This document shows, in pieces, positions 32,819-43,971 of a stretch of DNA of 64,000 nt; the stretch's first letter is position 1, and each line of letters begins with the position of its first letter. The position numbers and the translations under genes are program-made. This DNA is from Cephalotus follicularis (taxonomy: Eukaryota; Streptophyta; Magnoliopsida; Oxalidales; Cephalotaceae). The stretch spans positions 53,273 to 117,272 of the forward strand of contig BDDD01001384.1 of NCBI GenBank assembly GCA_001972305.1, in the 5' to 3' direction. The notes below the pieces were generated by a model. That model ran no database searches and was not told the DNA's origin. It worked only from the letters and a program-made list of their open reading frames with translations.

Positions 32819-35448
32819 TGTAATACCCTGTTTGTCAGTACGTATTTTTACGGATTTTATTTATGTTTTGATAAGTAGGTTGTCTACCTTACTTTGGGTC
32901 TATATGTGGGCTGTCTGATACCAGCCTTGGCTATGGATATGTTAGTATGTATGTGTACGTAGGGATTGTTATTTTATTTTAAATTCTTTTAAATCAGTTT
33001 TTAATAAATTAATAAAACCCAGTCTCTTATTTTAATTTATTTCCTTTTTCCTTCTCCCATTCAAATTCTCTCTCTCACCCGTGTCCCTCTCTTTCCAATC
33101 TCCCTCCCCCGCACAACTCTATCTCTTTCCTTTCTCTCTCTCGAAAAACCTGGCTCTTTCCCTTATTCAACTGATTTTGTTTTCCTTATCCCTTATCTAA
33201 CCTGCTTTACTCTTCTTGCTATTTATGTATGTTATGCCATTGTATTTTCTGCCATTTCTTCTCCTTGTGGTTGCTGCCGAACCTGCCATTGGAGTTCATT
33301 GTGTTTTTGGTGCTCTTGCTTCATCAATCAGGTTTGTTTCTCCATGGATTAATTGTAGGAATCATTTTTACATTGTTTTGTATAGTGGGCAGGCTTTAAG
33401 TTCATTATTTTCTTTCCCTCTCATTTTCTTTTGAGCAGCCACTGTGTCCTCTGAATTGGTGTCTCTCCAATTGGTTTTGTCATTATAAGTTTGGTTTCCT
33501 TATGTTGTTATGACATGGTGATTGGCTATGTGTTGTTGGCTATCAAATTCTTATATAATAGGCTACTAGAGTTTAATTCAGTTTTGGTTCTTGCCTTTCA
33601 TGTTCTGTCATTCACTTTCTGAGTTGGTTAGCAAGCCTATTGTCATCTCATATGTGTTATGTAATCTGGTTTTATAAATTGACTATGGCAATTATGTAAA
33701 AAATGGTTTAGGATATAGGTATGCAATGGTTTGTTTTCCTACTCACCACTAGTTGGCCATTGTTATGTATCTTTCGTTTAATTTAGTGTCATGATGTTGT
33801 TTTAAATACCTTAAGGAGTCCTTATAAGTGTTAGTAATCTTCTGGTTTTGAGTAATTCGAGTTTTGGCAGCAAGATTGCACAAAACTGCTATGTTTTTAC
33901 TGTTCTATCGCCTAGGACAGTTGGCTACCTATATGAACAGTCGACTATCTCGCTTATGTAGTCGGCTGCCCTATGAATTTAGTCGACTGTTTTGTTTTAC
34001 ACAGTCGGCTGGACTCCCTGTCTTAGTCAACTTGTTCCTATTCTGGTTGGGTAGTCGGCTGGTCCATGTGATACAGTCGACTGCCATGCTTGTACAGTCG
34101 ACTGGAGATTTGCAACAGTCGACTGGATTGTCCTGTAACCTTCTGTTTTCATGTTCTTTAATCTGTTTATTCCTCTGATGAATCCGGGTTTGTTTTAAGC
34201 ACTGTATTGAATCTGTTTTATGCCCACAGTGATTTTAGACCCTTACATGAATGTTTTATATTGTATAGATTTTTTAGAGCTACGAGGGATTTTTAAATTA
34301 TCGGTTATTCGTAAGCTTCTCTTTGATCGCATAAGGTACGAATAATTCTCTTCTTAGACATCTGATTTATTCGAAATAAATCCGGTTTTAAGGATATGTC
34401 CCTTTCAGTTTATGACACTGTTATGTTTTGGATTTTGAAGATAAAGTCACTCAATATTTTATGAGTTAAATATCTCAGACTTTATAAATTTAGCTATGAT
34501 ATGTTTACGATGTGTTATGAAATCACCACTTTATTGTGAAATTAAATGAGTTGATTTACTTGTTTATGCATGTGTTTATACCGTTTGATAACGATTTATG
34601 AATATGTTTTCGAAAATCATTTCTTATGTGTTTCTAAATTGATTGTGATAAAATCAACGATTTCGAAATTGTGACATACTGAGTTTGTACCCACCTATGG
34701 GGCGTACCATAGGCATGTTGTAGGCCTGGCACGGGGGCATGACACTTTCCATAATGATGTGATTTGTTTACGGCGTCTCTCTATGTTTATGATATCTTGG
34801 ATATGATTTGTGATAGAGGCATATGGATCGATCCTAGTTTTATGTTATGTGATATGATATGTTATGGGAATTGTTTGTGTAGTGCCGTACACTTTAATTC
34901 TATGAGCAATGTGGAAGCCGCGAGTCCCTTGCTACTATGTGTTTCTGATATGTGATATGATATGATACTCAGTTATGGAACATGTGGTTTTGAAAGGTAA
35001 GTTTTATGTTTTCCAAGTTATGGTTATGACTCATATGTTTTGCCGAGGGCCATTTCAAAGAATGTTTAAACTGTTTTACTGTTTAAGATTTCTTCTTTTG
35101 AAGTAACTTTGAAATCTTATTGCTTTTAATATATCGTTTACTGTTTTACATTCTATATTCGTACTGATGTTTACTCAACCGCGTTTTTGTTTCTATGCGG
35201 CAGGTTATCAAGAGCGACGGGACAATGTGTGATGAGAGTTGACTCCCTTATGACTGAGGATCATCTAGGAGTTGATCCCGCTGTGTTTATGCTATTATAT
35301 GGCCGTAGTAGGGCCTGGTTTTTATGAACAATATGTTAGTTTCAGTATGTTATCAGTTGTGTTCTAAACCAGCCTTTTTATTATATTATGTTATGTTATG
35401 TTTCTGTATTATGACCTGTAAGGGCTCCCACAGCTCGAGGGTGTTACA
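32819..35448 (+). repeat. TE-E 5' LTR (2630 bp)
   Basis: It starts TGTAATACCCTG, directly after AAAGGAGGA belonging to TE-C, and ends GGGTGTTACA before the PBS. It contains a GTCGAC cluster (33940-34123) and pyrimidine-rich stretches near 33060-33150. Small frames in it have no recognisable domain. Confidence 0.88.
33940..34123. promoter_or_regulatory. CAGTCGACTG palindrome cluster in TE-E LTR
   Basis: Eight cores in 184 bp: GTCGAC at 33940, 33982, 34076, 34097 and 34118; GTCGGC at 33961, 34004 and 34054. Spacing is mostly 21-22 bp, about two helix turns, with two wider gaps. The motif is the same as in TE-D although the surrounding LTR sequence differs. A weak TATA-like TTTATATTG follows about 130 bp downstream. 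Confidence 0.6.
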
Positions 35449-35453
35449 GTTTA

Positions 35454-35470
35454 TGGTATCAGATAATAGG
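35454..35470 (+). promoter_or_regulatory. TE-E primer binding site (tRNA-Met, mutated)
   Basis: TGGTATCAGATAATAGG lies 5 bases past the LTR. The first ten bases match initiator tRNA-Met; the rest are partly changed. Confidence 0.8.
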
Positions 35471-35619
35471 TTTTGTTCCTTAGAATACCTAACTAGGTTT
35501 GACCTGTGAGATTGGGTAGATTTGGGTTAGGGCTATTACGCTATGGTCATTTTGTTGTGTTTTCTGTTTTGATTTTTGTGTTTCAGTTTAACGTTTCGTG
35601 ATTCAGTTTCTTTTCGTAG

Positions 35620-36455
35620 ATGGTACGTACAAGAAACACTCCTCAGAGAACTGCACCAGCTAGGGCTCGGGATGAAGTCAGAAATGAGCCTTCTGTGGAA
35701 GAGTTGGTACGCCAGACAGTTGCTTATGAGGTGAATCGTGTAATGCAACAATAGAATCGGGAACAAATTGCTGAGGAGAATGCTCCAGCAGATGTTCAGG
35801 TGGGTATGGAAGCTGGGGATAGGCTTAGCACACCTGCCTATGTTTGGCTTAAGCGGTTTCAAAAACAGAGGCCGTAGTCTTTCAGTTCAGCTCTGACACT
35901 TGTGGAAGCTGAACACTGGATAGCGCACATGGAGAAGATTTTTAGTGTACTGAGATGTGATGATCAGCAGAAGGTAAGATTGGCTACTTACAAACTCGAA
36001 GGAGACGCTCAGAAGTGATGGAATACATTGAATTTGGCTAAGGGTGGAGATCATGCTGATGCTCTATTCTGGTCTGAGTTCCGGGAAGTCTTCTATCAAC
36101 AGTATTTCCCCACTGCTGATAAGGAGGCCTATGCTAGGGAGTTCATTAACACCAGGCAGAAGGATGGAGAAACAGTTTCGGAGTTCTTGGCCCGTTTCAC
36201 TAGATTGGCTGGGTTTGCTGGATCCGCGGCGGGGTCAGCATTAGAGCAAGCTGAAAGGTTCAAGTGGAAGCTACATTACCAGTTTAGGAGAAAGCTGATA
36301 AACTCCAAGTTTACTGATGTAGCTGAAGTTGAAAATGCTGCGAAAAACATTGAATTGGAGCGATTGGATTTTCAGGCAGCACGCCATGAGGAAGATAGGA
36401 AACGAAATAGAAATGAGCAAGATTCTGGACAACAGAACAAGGGTCAAGGCGGATC
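35620..36455 (+). pseudogene. gag: TE-E gag, capsid part
   Basis: The ATG at 35620 (MVRTRNTPQRTAPARARDEV) lies about 150 bases after the PBS. Stops near 35752, 35875 and 36016 interrupt an otherwise clear gag domain: AEHWIAHMEKIFSVLRCDDQ, YKLEGDAQ, FREVFYQQYFPTADKEAYAR, GETVSEFLARFTRLAGFAG and YQFRRKLINSKF. The last segment (36028-36455) is open for 143 codons. The frame changes near 36455. Confidence 0.88.
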
Positions 36456-37172
36456 ATGAATAGGGGCAGAAGTGGTAAACAACATAAGAAAGATCATAAG
36501 TAGAATAAAGATGGTGGTCAACAACGTCAGCAAGGAAATGATCAGAGGAATGCACAGGGAGCTGGTAGTGGGGGTAACCCCAATGTTCAAATTGCTCGAT
36601 GTGATATTTGTGGTAAGCATCATCCAGTTGGAGTCTGTTATAAAGCCAGTGGGGCCTGCTTTGTATGTGGACAGATGGGTCACTTTGTGAAGGATTGTCC
36701 GGATCCTCGTGCGAAGGAAAGGAAGGGTAATGGTGCTGATGCTGGGTAGCGCAATGTGGGAGGTAGAGTCTTTGCAATAACGACTCATCAGGCAGCTAAT
36801 GCTCCAGGTACAGTTTTGGGTTTTATTTTTGTTGGTAATCGTAGAGCTTATGTGTTATATGATATTGGATCGACGCACTCGGTAGTGGCGAGATCCTTTG
36901 TTCAGCATCTTGGGATGCCTTCGCAGTTGTTTGATCCAGCTTTGGTTCTTTCTACCCCTATGGGGACATTTGTTGTGATATCTGAGTGTTTTTTTGCTTG
37001 CCCTATTGTTTTCAATGACCGGATTCATGATGCGGATCTTCTTCCTATTGATATGTATGATTTTGATATGATTCTAGGAATGGATTGGTTGGATCGCCAT
37101 CGGGCTACGATTGATTGTCACGCTCGGAGGATTTTGTTTGGGGATGTGGATCGACCTGATTTTATTTATTAG
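36456..37172 (+). pseudogene. TE-E nucleocapsid zinc knuckles and aspartic protease
   Basis: Read from 36456 in a new frame, a basic Gln/Gly-rich stretch leads to CDICGKHHPVGVC (CX2CX3HX4C, the atypical first knuckle common in Tekay Gag) and CFVCGQMGHFVKDC (CX2CX4HX4C). After a TAG near 36747 the protease runs 36756-37172. Its catalytic triplet reads D-I-G (VLYDIGSTHSVVA) where D-S-G or D-T-G is usual, and it has MILGMDWLDRHRATIDC. The stop at 37170-37172 separates it from RT. Confidence 0.85.
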
Positions 37173-37184
37173 GGTTCACGGCCT

Positions 37185-38160
37185 ATGAAAGATGTTAAGA
37201 CTATATCTGTTATGAAAGTTCAGAAGTTGGTAGCTAAGGGCGTTGAGGGGTTCCTAGCTGTTGTCAAAGACGTCTCCAAGGATGAGCCTCGCCTTGAGGA
37301 CTATCCTGTGGTTAGAGAGTTTTTAGATGTGTTTCCGGAGGAGCTACAGGGTTTGCCAACGCAACGGGAAGTGGAGTTTATCATTGAGCTCATTCCTGGG
37401 GTGGCACCTATATCTAAAGCACCTTATAGGATGGCACCACTTGAGTTGCAAGAGCTGAACGAGCAGTTGCAAGAGTTGTTGGATCGTGGTTTTATCCGGC
37501 CGAGTGTTTCGCTGTGGGGAGCTCCAGTTTTGTTTGTGAAGAAGAAAGACGGATCTATGAGGCTGTGTATTGACTACAGACAATTAAATCGAATCATTGT
37601 TTGTAATAAGTACCCTTTGCCTAGGATTGATGACATATTTGATCAAGTCCAAGGTGCACGGTATTTTTCTAAGATTGATTTGAGGTCTGGATATCATCAG
37701 TTGCGGGTAAAAGATTAAGATGTGCCTAAGACTGCTTTTCGCACTCGGTATGGGCATTATGAGTTTCTGGTGATGTCATTTGGACTTACGAATGCACCGG
37801 CAGTCTTCATGGATTTAATGAATCGGGTATTCCATGAGTTCTTGGATCGGTTTGTGATTGTGTTCATCGATGATATCCTTGTGTATTCGAAGTCAAAGGA
37901 GGAACATGAAGATCAGCTTCGTATAGTTCTGGGGATATTGAGGAAGAACCAGCTTTATGCGAAGTTTTCAAAGTGTGAGTTCTGGTTGGAACAGGTGGCA
38001 TTCTTGGGCCACGTGGTTACAGTGGAAGGTATTAGTGTGGATCCTGCTAAGGTTGAAGCTATTACTAAATGGCTGAGACCTACTACAGTATCGGAGGTTA
38101 GGAGCTTTTTGGGTTTGGCTGGTACTATAGGCGGTTCTTGGAAGGCTTTTCCTCCATAGC
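37185..38160 (+). pseudogene. TE-E reverse transcriptase
   Basis: The linker ([35 protein letters not shown]) is followed by the RT core: [29 protein letters not shown]-type [13 protein letters not shown], a TAA at 37716-37718, then [20 protein letters not shown], and an intact catalytic FIDD ([16 protein letters not shown]). The thumb ends FLGLAG, after which one base is missing near 38125 and the frame moves. Catalytically this RT looks the best preserved of the window, apart from the stop. Confidence 0.9.
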
Positions 38161-38854
38161 CTTGCCACTAACTCAGCTTATGAGAAAGGGGGCTAAGTTT
38201 GTATGGAATGATGAACGAGAGGCAAGCTTTGAGAAACTGAAGAACGGTCTTCTGATTGCACCGATTCTTCGTTTACCATCTGGGTCGGGTGGATACGAGA
38301 TTTATAGTGATGCTTGTAAAAAGGGGTTGGGGTGTGTTCTGATGCAACATGGTCATGTGATAGCATATGCTTCGAGACAGTTGAAGCCTTATGAATTGAA
38401 TTACCCTACACATGATCTAGAGTTGGAGGCAGTTGTGTTTGCATTGAAGATTTGGAGGCACTACTTGTACGGAGAAACTTGTGACGTCTTTACCGATCAT
38501 AAGAGTCTCAAGTGCATTTTTACGCAAAAGGAGTTGAACATGCGACAGAGACGTTGGTTAGAACTTCTAAAGGATTATGATCTGAATATTCAGTACCACC
38601 CTGGTAAAGCAAATGTGGTAGGTGATGCTCTTAGTAGGAAGAGTTTTGGGAGTGTGGCGGCTTTGGTTACTCAGTCGCATTTGATAGCAGATATGGAACG
38701 GTTGGATTTGAACCTGTTCGTTCGGGGTTCGGATGGGTATATGGCTGGCATGAGTGTGGAGCCTACTCTTATATCTCGAATTAAGGCAGCTCAGAGTGAT
38801 GACGGTGAGCTTTGGGCCTTAGTTCAGAATGTTGAAAAGGGTAAACAGTCATAG
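38138..38854 (+). pseudogene. TE-E RNase H
   Basis: This is an open frame with [48 protein letters not shown] and [14 protein letters not shown]; all four acidic positions are present. It ends at a TAG (38852-38854) inside the linker to integrase. Confidence 0.9.
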
Positions 38855-40201
38855 TTTCGAGTAGATGAGCATGGCGTGATATGTTTGGGTAATCGGTTGT
38901 GTGTTTCGATTGATTCCACTTTGAGAGAAGCTGTTATATCTTAGGCACACAGTTATCCGTTTTCTTTACATCCGGGTTCTATAAAAATGTATAGACTTAA
39001 AGAGAAATTTCTGGTGGAACGGAATGAAGAGGGATGTAGTAGAGTTTGTTGGGAAGTGTTTGGTCTGCCAGCAGGTCAAGATCGAACACCAGGGTGCTAG
39101 TGGTTTGTTACAGCCCTTGGAAGTTCCAGTATGGAAATGGGAGAGTATTGCGATGGATTTTGTTACAGGTTTACCGAGAACTTACAGGAGGAACAATGCT
39201 ATTTGGGTTGTAGTGGATCGGTTGACCAAATCGGCTCACTTCTTGGCAATCCGAGAGGACTTCTCTGTGGACCGCTTGGCGGAGGTTTTCCAGCGGGAGA
39301 TTGTGAGACTTCATGGGACTCCTGTATCTATTGTTTCGGATAGGGATACCCGTTTCACTTCATGGTTTTGGAAGGGATTTCAGAAAGCCTGGGGTACGAG
39401 GCTCAATTTCAGTACGGCTTTCCATCCACAGAATGATGGGCAGACTGAGAGGACCATTTAGACCTTAGAAGATATGTTGAGGTCTTGTGCTATGGAGTGG
39501 ACTGGGAGCTGGGATGAGTATCTAAGCCTAGTGGAGTTCGCCTACAATTATAGTTGGCATGCTAGTATTCATATGGCTCCGTTTGAAGCTCTGTATGGGA
39601 GGAAATGTCGGGTTCTGACATGTTGGGATGAGGTCGGGGAAAAGGTTATCGAGGGACCCGAGCTAGTGCAAATCACCACTGAAAGAGTGGCAGTATCAAG
39701 GGAGAGGTTGAAGGGAGGTCAATCTCGACAGAAAAGTTATGCAGACAGACACCGAAAGGACTTGGAGTTCAAAGTAGGTGAATATGTATTCTTAAAAGTT
39801 TCACCTTGGAAAGGCGTTCAACGGTTTGGGTTGAAGGGAAAGTTGAGTCCTCGGTTTATAGGACCGTTTGAAGTTCTGGAGAGGGTTGGCGCAGTTGCTT
39901 ATCGGTTAGCTTTGCCTCCACAGTTAGCACATGTCCACATGTCCATAATGTATTCCATGTGTCCTTGTTGAGGGGTTATCAGTATCATCCCCTACACGTG
40001 GTCCACTACCCTCTGGACAGCATTCGAGAGGATCTATCTTTTGATGAGGAGGCGGAGGTTATTCTGGATAGACAGAAGCGGGTTACGCGTAGCAAGACCG
40101 TTCCTTTTGTGAAGGTTTTGTGGAAGAACCATCCTGAACGTGAAGCTACATGGGAGCTTGAGGAGCACATTCGGGAGCAATATCCTCACTTGTTTGTTTA
40201 A
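38855..40201 (+). pseudogene. TE-E integrase and chromodomain
   Basis: HHCC zinc finger remnants: LHPGSIKMYR, then a frame change near 39010, then CLVCQQVKIEHQ. The core (39024-39461) has WESIAMDFVTGLPRT, VSIVSDRDTRFTSWFWKG and HPQNDGQTERTI, with D, D and E all present, and a stop at 39459-39461. The C-terminal region (39474-39971) has [28 protein letters not shown] and RFIGPFEVLERVGAVAYRLA. An 8 bp tandem duplication (39930-39937 and 39938-39945) shifts the frame. The chromodomain-like end (39959-40201) has VKVLWKNHPEREATWELEEH and finishes YPHLFV. Confidence 0.9.
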
Positions 40202-40224
40202 GGTATGAGTATGTTTATGATTTC

Positions 40225-40319
40225 TAGGCTACTAGAGTTTAATTCAGTTTTGGTTCTTGCCTTTCATGTTCTGTCATTCACTTTCTGAGTTGGTTAGCAA
40301 GCCTATTGTCATCTCATAT
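40225..40319 (+). repeat. TE-E 3' LTR remnant (95 bp)
   Basis: This is identical, as far as I can read, to 33559-33653 of the TE-E 5' LTR. It comes from 740 bp inside the LTR, and both of its edges leave the homology. The LTR start, PPT and the rest of the LTR are missing. Confidence 0.85.
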
Positions 40320-41281
40320 ATGTGCCTATGGTCCAATCAAACAACTACTCAAATACAATAAAGTACTAAAAGCCAATAAGCGACAAAGACCTATTAGGGG
40401 GAACAGATGAGTATGTAGTCATCCTATGGCCGGCCCGACTAGAAGTCGCTAATATGCCTATGGTCATAGTCAAATCAATCAAGTGTTAATCAACATGACC
40501 ACGCAATTGTAAAGTACAAAGAGTCGATTGATAGGTGGACAGTAGTCCCAAATCAATTTGTCAAGCAATACTATTTAGTCGATGGATCGGTTAGCCAAAT
40601 GTGTCAATCAAAAGTCGTACGCAATCAACTAATCTAGTAAAAGACCAACATGACCTACCTAACCAGAGAGAAAACAGTTTAAAAGGGCTTGACTGATCTC
40701 AAGTGAAATCCGGTTAAGCGATCCTTTGAAAATATGCAAACAATTTTAAAACAGGTAACTTGGCCCTAAGGGATAACACAAACGATGAAGGTTAGATTCC
40801 AAGAATCGTCACTTAGCTCAAAGAACTAAGTCAAGTGTCGATGCTCAAGATAAGAATCAACTCTAGGCGAAGAACACTCCAGATAGAATATCATCGCTTC
40901 ATAACCTAGAACTGTAGTTTTGTAAAGACAGCATTAAACGATTACGACTTAGTTTAAGCAAGAATGCTTAGCAAAATGTGGTTACATATTGCCTTCGGTC
41001 AATAAACATATAAAATATGTTAACACAGGTTTAAAGGAAAGTTATTTGGGCCTTGGAAGGCTCCTATAACATATCGTTTGAGAAAAATAATTGAAAAGCC
41101 TCAAACAGTCCATTTCAGAGAAAACCTCCGTAAAACATTACTTTTAAATCCCTTTTGTTCAATTGGTCTAATATTTGATGAAACATGTTTAAAAGGCTTG
41201 AGTGATATCCAAAAATGATCCAATCAAGAAGTTGTTTGAAAATGATTGAAAATAATTTAAGTGGTGAAAATAGAGCCTTAA

Positions 41282-41580
41282 GCGACGACGCTTCTATTGA
41301 AAGTAGCGATGCTTTGGGCCTAAGTCAAGTTCTGTTAAAGGTGTACTAAGTGGTGACAGTTAGACTAAGCAGTGACACTTTGTATGTCAGTGCCTGGTGT
41401 CCACGCTTAGCACTGTCGACATCATTTTGCACCAAAATTAAGCTATGTTAAGCGGCGACAGTTGATATTAAGCGTCAGCGCTTAATATAAAAGCGTTGAC
41501 GCTTTGATCATGTTCGTCAGATTTTTAAGTGATAACAACACTAAGCGTCGGTGCTTCTGGGCAAAGCGCCAGCACTCAGG
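41282..41580. promoter_or_regulatory. Degenerate GTCGAC/GCGTCGACGC cluster outside recognised LTRs
   Basis: Copies include AGCGACGACGCTT, CACTGTCGACATC, AAGCGTCAGCGCTT, AAGCGTTGACGCTTT, AAGCGTCGGTGCTT and AAGCGCCAGCACT. They resemble the TE-B/TE-C motif more than that of TE-D or TE-E. The surrounding sequence is otherwise unlike TE-B. Confidence 0.5.
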
Positions 41581-42029
41581 CTGGCAGAAGAATAGTCCAC
41601 TACATGTTTTTAGTCCATATTTCAACCCAAATCCTTACCAACTCATTTTCTATCAATTTTAGGGGTTGATACAAGTATATTAGGGTCAAACAAACATGTT
41701 TTCATCCACTGAATCCATTGTTTAACCTAATTCCAAATTGTAGGTCAGTAATCACACAAAAGCTAAAACTAGCATTCTCAACCGAACAATCACCAGTTCA
41801 GTTCATATCAATCAAATATACAAGTTATATAGTGCATAATCAATACCTTTTTAGCTAGAGAAACTCTACCAAATTCTTGGAGCTTGAAAGTTGCTGAAAC
41901 AGCAAAAAATATAGGCGAGACTCAAGTCGTGTATTCTCCTGGTTTAAGCTTCAAAGGATGTTGTTGTATGGTGGTAGATGCAAGTAAAAGGAGTTTCAAA
42001 ACTTCTTCCTTTACTGCTGGTTGGTTTGA

Positions 42030-42032
<3 letters not shown>

Positions 42033-42095
<63 letters not shown>
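42033..42095. repeat. Compound microsatellite (GT)n(GA)n
   Basis: A run of about 16 GT units passes directly into about 15 GA units. Confidence 0.95.
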
Positions 42096-42098
<3 letters not shown>

Positions 42099-42926
42099 GA
42101 GCATGTGTTTTGCGCTTTTATGAGCTTGTGTCTAGCAAGGTGTATAATGTAGTGTTGTAGAGATGGTGAATATGTAGTAGCAACTAGAACCTTCAAAGTT
42201 TCACTAAGGAGGGCTGCTAGCTCAGCTGAGTAACAAATGAGAGAAAAGGGTTGTTGACACGTAGATTTTTCAACAATGAATTTGTTGAACCACCCTTGCT
42301 TGAGGTTGAACTCTTCATTGATCTGTTGTGGTGGAAATGGACCTGAAAGCAACAAGAAAATGGTCAAAATGTAGCACCAGAGTGGCATCTGGGACTACCC
42401 TCTGACAATTCGGTTAGAGTTTGTCATAGTGTATGCACTGATGAGTGGTTTGGTGGTTGGCTGACTTGATTAGGCTTTAGTCGAGTTGTTTAATGGCGTG
42501 TGTCAGGATGATTCTAGTGATGTCTAGAGAGAGAAGTTGTCTAACCTGCGTAAATGTGGTGGTTGGGGTATTTATAAGGACAATAAGTGCATTTGAAAGT
42601 CAGTTTTTCCCTCTCCAACTTTCCCTGAACGAGGGTATTCTAGCAACTCCCATAGCATTGAATTGTTCTTTCAATGTCTGCAGCCTCTTCTCTGAAATCT
42701 GACAAGGATTTGACACATCACTTCCGTATTAAATGCGCCATCAGATATTCATCAAGGGACGTCCTTATGAAGACTCCTCAATAAGGCTTTTGTCTCGACA
42801 TTGAAAACCTCAATCAATGGATGACATATATCCAAGGAGCACTATTATCAAACCTTGGATCTCGGATGAACTTTATCTTGGCAAAGGGTATGGATCTCTT
42901 CTAGAAAGAGGGGAAACCCCATATCC

Positions 42927-42933
42927 TATATAA
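42927..42933 (+). promoter_or_regulatory. TATA box candidate, TE-G
   Basis: TATATAA in the context ATCCTATATAAGTTCC lies about 370 bp upstream of the 87 bp array. It may be the promoter of the LTR-like sequence hosting the array. Confidence 0.4.
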
Positions 42934-43295
42934 GTTCCCCACTTCCTAAGATCATAATCTTTAGATACAACTTGGGAATTTCTTTGACTCACAAACACCA
43001 TGCTGCCATATCAAAACACTATTACTTCTGTTTATCGAATGTCTTTCTATGGTGGGCAGGCATCTCGGATAAAACTGAGATGTTTGGTATTGCCTCGTTC
43101 GAGGTCTAGGTTGTTTTCCATCTAAGCACTACCAATGTATCAAGACATCTCGGCACTGAACTGAGGTGTTTGTTCCACACTAATTAAGGAGATTTCAACA
43201 AGCCTTATCCGATCACTTCATGGTAGCGAGAGAACTTAGTGTTGGATCGAGTTGTTTGTAGACCTCGGATTTATGAGGCTTGAATGGATATCGTC

Positions 43296-43966
43296 CGAGC
43301 ACTACGAAGGTGTAAGACAACACGAGATGAAACCTAGGTGTTTGATGTAGCTCAGACTCTAAGGGACCAGAGTGGCTTTATCTGAGCACTACAAAGGTGC
43401 ATGATAACTCGGTATGAAACTGAGGTGTTCGATGCAACTTGGATTCTAAGGGCCCACAGTGACCTTGTCTGAGCACTACATGGGTGCAAGACTACTCAGT
43501 ATGAAACCTAGGTGTTTGATGTAGCTCGGATTCTAAGGGCCTACAGTGACCTTATCCGAGCATACAAAGGTGCAAGACAACTCGGTATGAAACTGAGGTG
43601 TTTGATGTAGCTCAGGTTCTAAGGGCCCACAGTTTCCTTATCCGAGCACTACAAAGGTGCAAAACAACTTGGTAAGGCGTTTGATGCAGCTCAAATTCTA
43701 AGAGCCCACAGTGACCTTATCCGAGAACTATGAACGTGCAAGAGAAATCAGTATGAAACTGAGGTGTTTGATGCAGATCAGATTCTAAGGGCGCATAGTG
43801 ACTTTATTCGAGCACTACGAAGGTGCAAGACAACTCAATATGAAAACAAGGTGTTGATACAGCTCAGACTTTGAGGGCCTATAGTGACCTTATCCGAGCC
43901 TTACGAAGGTGCAAGACAACTCAATATGAAACCGAGGTGTTTGATGCAACTAAGATTATAAGGGTC
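43296..43966 (+). repeat. 87 bp tandem array (left part), TE-G
   Basis: About eight units start near 43299, 43384, 43470, 43556, 43643, 43721, 43808 and 43896. Each has GAGCACTACRAAGGTGCAAG, then a CTCGGTATGAAACYGAGGTG segment (itself an imperfect inverted repeat, CTCGGT/ACYGAG) and TCTAAGGGCCCACAGTGACC. The array is interrupted by TE-F and continues at 55050. Confidence 0.88.
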
Positions 43967-43971
43967 CACAA

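Larger units (their letters stand above)
32819..40319 (+). mobile_element. TE-E: Tekay-like Ty3/gypsy retrotransposon with 3' LTR almost lost
   Basis: The 5' LTR is 32819-35448, followed by PBS, gag (35620), protease, RT, RNase H, integrase and chromodomain (to 40201). The PPT and most of the 3' LTR are gone; 40225-40319 is a 95 bp piece from the middle of the LTR (33559-33653). GAGGA at 32814-32818 would be the left target copy, but no right copy can be placed. Confidence 0.88.
40320..43295. other. Unclassified repeat-like region (left part of TE-G host sequence)
   Basis: I recognise no coding region. It contains a degenerate cluster of AAGCGTCGACGCTT-type motifs (about 41280-41580) plus isolated GTCGAT cores near 40523, 40577 and 40837, a compound (GT)n(GA)n microsatellite (42033-42095), and a TATATAAG promoter-like box (42927-42933). 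Near 43040-43290 the text begins to resemble the 87 bp repeat that follows. It is probably LTR-derived, but no termini could be paired. Confidence 0.45.

Noticed and set aside
42011-42388. Minus-strand ORF ending in Ser-Leu and Thr-His repeats
   Set aside because: Its C-terminus is the translated (GT)n(GA)n microsatellite and the rest has no recognisable domain.
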